Source: JAULZV01 sp964401885
GTDB taxonomy: Bacteria > Patescibacteriota > Minisyncoccia > Phycocordibacterales > JAACPR01
Direction: 5' to 3'
Assembly (NCBI GenBank): GCA_964401885.1
Contig: CAYOAC010000035.1
Location: 1 to 7,142 of the forward strand
Length of the DNA stretch: 7,142 nt
Shown piece after piece: positions 4,443-7,142 of the stretch; within the stretch, counting starts at the first letter, position 1; each line of letters begins with the position of its first letter. The translations under genes were made by a program, and so were the position numbers. The notes beneath the pieces were generated by a model. The model did not search any database, was not told the origin of the DNA, and saw nothing but the letters and a program-made list of their open reading frames with translations.

Positions 4443-6623
4443 TTACTTTTTCTTCTTAAACCCACCACGTCTTCCAACCTTTTTGGGTTCTTTGAATATT
4501 GCCAAAGCTTGTTCTAACGTAACATCATAAACATTAATATCTTTAAGGGAACGAAAATCTGATTGATGAACTACATAAGGACCGAATCGTCCATTGTTGG
4601 CTGAGATGGGTTCTCCTGATTCAGGGTGATTGCCAAGTACTCTTGGGAGACTTAAGAATTTTAGCGCATCTTCTATTTTGATTTTTTCAATAGGGAAATC
4701 TCGTGGTACACTCGCTCTTTTTGGTTTTTTATTTTCTTTGGTTTTTTCTCCAATTTGAACATAAGGACCAAATCTTCCAGTCAGTAAATAAACAGAGGAA
4801 CCTGTTTCAGGGTCTGTACCAATTGGTTCATCTTTTTTAATTTCTACTCCTTCTATTGTTAATGCTCCATCACATTCTGGATATTTATCACAAGAAAGAA
4901 ATTTACCACCACGGCCAAGTTTTATATCCATTCCTGAATTACATTTTGGACATTTGAATTTATCACTTTTACCAAGAGTTGTGGCTTTATCTAATTTATC
5001 TTTTGATTCAACCTCTTTTTTGAAAACAGAATAGAAATCTTTTAAAGTTTTTTTATATCCTCTTTTTCCTTCTGCAATTTCATCTAATTCATTTTCCATT
5101 TCAGCTGTAAATGTATCACTTATGTAAGTAGAAAAATTATCTTCCAAAAAACTTGAAACAACATCACCAGTATCAGAAGGTACGAGAGCTTTATTTTCTT
5201 TAGTTACATATTCACGATCAATTAAAGTTTTGATAATTGATGCATATGTTGAAGGACGACCAATTTCTCTTTTTTCTAATTCTTTAACAAGACCTGCTTC
5301 GGAATATCTTCCGGGTGGTTGAGTTTCTTTTTTTGTTTCTTGAATACTTTCAAGTTCAACTGATTGTTTTATTTGTACATCGGGAAGTGTAACTTCTTCT
5401 GACTTAGCTTTTGGATCAATAAGTAGCCAACCATCTTTTATTATTATTTGACCATTAGAAACAAAATTGGGAACAGAATTTGTAATTGTATTAAAAGAAA
5501 TTTTGGTTCGCATTATTTGTGCATCAATCATTAAAGAAGCAATTGTTCTTCTTCTGATCAAGTCATAAAGCCTTTTTTGTTCATCAGTCATTCCTTTTGA
5601 TTCTGCAAACATATCTGTTGGACGGATGGCTTCGTGAGCCTCTTGAACATTTTTAGATTTTTTTCCAAAAACTCTATTTTGAATATAAGAATTGCCAAAT
5701 TCTTTCGTAATATATTTTTGAATCTCTGAAACAGCTTGAGCAGAAAGATTCATACTATCTGTTCTCATATAAGTAATATGTCCTGCTTCATATAATTTCT
5801 GAGCAAGCATCATTGTTTTGGATGGAGAATAACCTAATCTTGTACTTGCAGATTGTTGAATAGTTGAAGTTGTGAAAGGTGGTTTTGGAGCTCTTTTTGC
5901 TTGAGTTTTTTTAATATCAACAATTTGCCATTTATCTTTTTTGGCTTTGATTAAAATATCTTCTACAACTTTGAAATCTTTTAAATCTGCCTCACAATTT
6001 GCTGGTATTTTGTGCTTTTTTCCATCATCAAAAATTGCATCAATTACCCAAAAAGTTTCGGGTACAAAAGCTCTGATTTGTCTTTCTCTTTCCATGATGA
6101 TTCGAAGAGCTGGAGATTGAACTCGTCCAGCAGAAAGACCATAACGAACTTTTTTCCAAATAATTCCTGAAAGGTCGTAACCTACAAGTCTATCTAGAAC
6201 TCTTCGTGCTTCTTGTGCTTGCTTTAGATTGTCATCTATATGTCGAGGGTTTTGAATTGCTTCAACAATCTTTTCTTTGGTAACTTCGTAGTATACGACT
6301 CTCTTTGGGTTTTTAAGTTTTAAAACTTCTTTGAGATGCCATGCGATTGCTTCACCTTCTCGGTCGGGGTCAGTCGCTAACAATACTTCTTCTGCATTTT
6401 TTACAAGAGATTTTATTTCTGAGATAACTTTTTCTTTTCCTGCTGAAATTTCATAATGAGGAACAAAACCACCTTCTATATCGATGGCTTTTTTATTTGA
6501 TTTTGGTAAATCTCTAATATGCCCAACAGAAGCGACTACTTTGTAATTACCTATATCTGAAAGATATTTGCCTATTGTTTTTGCTTTTGTAGGGGACTCT
6601 ACGATTAAAAGTTTATATGACAT
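4443..6623 (-). CDS. topA: DNA topoisomerase I (type IA)
   Basis: TopA relaxes negative supercoils by cutting and passing single strands through a 5'-phosphotyrosyl intermediate. With ATG 6623 as start (726 residues), the Toprim domain has LLIVESPTKAKTI with Glu9, and DPDRE (85-89) binding Mg2+. GRVQSPAL (about 166-173) follows, then the active-site ITYMRTDS with Tyr285, EAHEAIRPTD (about 328-337), and PPGRYSEAGLVKELEKREIGRPSTYASII (about 436-464). One C4 zinc ribbon is present (Cys558, 561, 578, 584; E. coli has three), then two GRFGPYV repeats (about 616 and 678) and a basic tail (GRRGGFKKKK). It is shorter than E. coli TopA (865). An upstream TTG at 6632 would add three residues, but a promoter whose start point falls next to ATG 6623 favours a leaderless mRNA from that ATG. 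Confidence 0.97.
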   Translation of the reverse strand: MSYKLLIVESPTKAKTIGKYLSDIGNYKVVASVGHIRDLPKSNKKAIDIEGGFVPHYEISAGKEKVISEIKSLVKNAEEVLLATDPDREGEAIAWHLKEVLKLKNPKRVVYYEVTKEKIVEAIQNPRHIDDNLKQAQEARRVLDRLVGYDLSGIIWKKVRYGLSAGRVQSPALRIIMERERQIRAFVPETFWVIDAIFDDGKKHKIPANCEADLKDFKVVEDILIKAKKDKWQIVDIKKTQAKRAPKPPFTTSTIQQSASTRLGYSPSKTMMLAQKLYEAGHITYMRTDSMNLSAQAVSEIQKYITKEFGNSYIQNRVFGKKSKNVQEAHEAIRPTDMFAESKGMTDEQKRLYDLIRRRTIASLMIDAQIMRTKISFNTITNSVPNFVSNGQIIIKDGWLLIDPKAKSEEVTLPDVQIKQSVELESIQETKKETQPPGRYSEAGLVKELEKREIGRPSTYASIIKTLIDREYVTKENKALVPSDTGDVVSSFLEDNFSTYISDTFTAEMENELDEIAEGKRGYKKTLKDFYSVFKKEVESKDKLDKATTLGKSDKFKCPKCNSGMDIKLGRGGKFLSCDKYPECDGALTIEGVEIKKDEPIGTDPETGSSVYLLTGRFGPYVQIGEKTKENKKPKRASVPRDFPIEKIKIEDALKFLSLPRVLGNHPESGEPISANNGRFGPYVVHQSDFRSLKDINVYDVTLEQALAIFKEPKKVGRRGGFKKKK

Positions 6624-6632
6624 TAAATACAA

Positions 6633-6661
6633 TTAATACTATATATAGAAGTTTTTGGCAA
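6633..6661 (-). promoter_or_regulatory. Promoter of topA
   Basis: On the minus strand TTGCCA (6661-6656) and TATTAA (6638-6633) are separated by exactly 17 bases. Transcription would start around 6626, a few bases from the ATG at 6623, leaving no room for a ribosome binding site. Confidence 0.6.
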
Positions 6662-6701
6662 ATAAATAATAAAATCACGCATCATTTTCATGTGCGTGAT
6701 T
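6661..6701 (-). terminator. Intrinsic terminator of the receiver-domain gene
   Basis: On the minus strand AATCACGCA (6701-6693) pairs perfectly with TGCGTGATT (6681-6673) around an 11-base loop, then TTATTATTTATTT. It sits 23 bases after the stop codon and abuts the topA promoter. Confidence 0.85.
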
Positions 6702-6723
6702 GTTAGATCTTGGAAGGAATTTC

Positions 6724-7104
6724 TCATTCGAGATTTTGTCTTGCAATATATTCAGCTACCTCAATTTTGTTCCAGCCTGGTGGCCGAATATGATTACAAC
6801 CTGCATTTTTAAGAAGCTCGTTGTAATAATTTTCTGAAGAGTTCGCAATTAGTAAACCAGTGTATCCTTTCTCTTCAGGTATGTTCACCAAGGGAATAGA
6901 ATTGATTGAAAGTCTATTCTTATCTAGCCCATAGTCGAAAATTATAGCCACTAAACTGTCATCAATTTCAAGAGCATTTAAATATTCAAGTGCTGTATCG
7001 AATGTTTTGAGCCAAACAACTTCAAAGCCTTTTTCTTCTAGAAGAACTTTTATCAATTCTCCTGTACTTGGACAATCTTCAATTAGAATAATTTTCTTTT
7101 TCAT
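6724..7104 (-). CDS. Stand-alone response-regulator receiver domain protein
   Basis: Single-domain, CheY-like protein of 126 residues without any output domain. Starting at ATG 7104 (MKKKIILIEDCPSTG), the acidic pair is Glu9-Asp10 and the phospho-acceptor is Asp57 in AIIFDYGLD. The beta4 segment (GLLIANSSE) lacks the usual Thr/Ser in its standard place, and the conserved Lys-Pro near the end reads HIRPPG, so Arg replaces Lys. These changes suggest weak phosphorylation or a phosphate-independent adaptor role; that is inference. The frame is open up to a TTG at 7125, which would add seven residues, but the ATG is preferred because the TTG lies inside a perfect palindrome. No histidine kinase is visible in the window. 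Stop is TGA; it is followed by its own terminator. Confidence 0.85.
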   Translation of the reverse strand: MKKKIILIEDCPSTGELIKVLLEEKGFEVVWLKTFDTALEYLNALEIDDSLVAIIFDYGLDKNRLSINSIPLVNIPEEKGYTGLLIANSSENYYNELLKNAGCNHIRPPGWNKIEVAEYIARQNLE

Positions 7105-7116
7105 TTGTGTATGACC

Positions 7117-7140
7117 AATGTTCAATAGAATATGAACATT
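7117..7140. promoter_or_regulatory. Perfect inverted repeat upstream of the receiver-domain gene
   Basis: AATGTTCA (7117-7124) and TGAACATT (7133-7140) are perfect 8-bp arms around an 8-base AT-rich spacer, 12 bases before the ATG at 7104. There is no T-run after it on the minus strand, so it is more like an operator for a dimeric regulator than a terminator. The window ends two bases further on. Confidence 0.5.
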
Positions 7141-7142
7141 TA

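Overview
This is an AT-rich bacterial chromosome segment. Small genes, very short or absent 5' leaders, almost no Shine-Dalgarno sequences, a shortened MiaA, a ParB with a long acidic tail ending in DDLYSMKGFSL, and several small proteins of no recognisable family all fit a genome-reduced lineage of the Candidate Phyla Radiation (Patescibacteria), most likely a Parcubacteria/Nomurabacteria-type organism. That placement is inference from gene style; no rRNA or other phylogenetic marker was compared.

Layout. Positions 1-900 are accessory-looking. An orphan gene of 130 codons (211-600, +) has its own promoter and terminator and sits between two identical 61-bp direct repeats (57-117 and 665-725). 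It is followed by a chain of nested palindromes (664-921), the last of which folds back onto the 3' end of a tRNA-Trp gene (900-970, -). Positions 1011-1838 (-) hold miaA. A short promoter-to-terminator unit of higher GC (about 1862-2040, +) looks like a structured RNA or a small-protein gene. Next come an unrecognised gene with an internal 17-residue duplication (2099-2545, -), tRNA-Leu(CAA) (2588-2672, -) and the divergent parB gene (2771-3949, +). The right half is all on the minus strand: an orphan 116-residue protein (3981-4331), topA (4443-6623) and a stand-alone response-regulator receiver domain (6724-7104).

How the genes relate. No long operon is visible; nearly every gene has its own promoter and intrinsic terminator, packed so tightly that signals overlap neighbouring genes. 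MiaA prenylates A37 in tRNAs that read UNN codons, and both tRNAs in the window (Trp-CCA, Leu-CAA) have the A36-A37-A38 loop that MiaA recognises, so the enzyme lies between two of its own likely substrates. ParB and topoisomerase I are both chromosome-maintenance proteins but are not co-transcribed, and no parA or canonical parS was seen. The most unusual material is the tRNA-derived palindrome and direct-repeat block in the first 920 bases, then the candidate RNA at 1862-2040.
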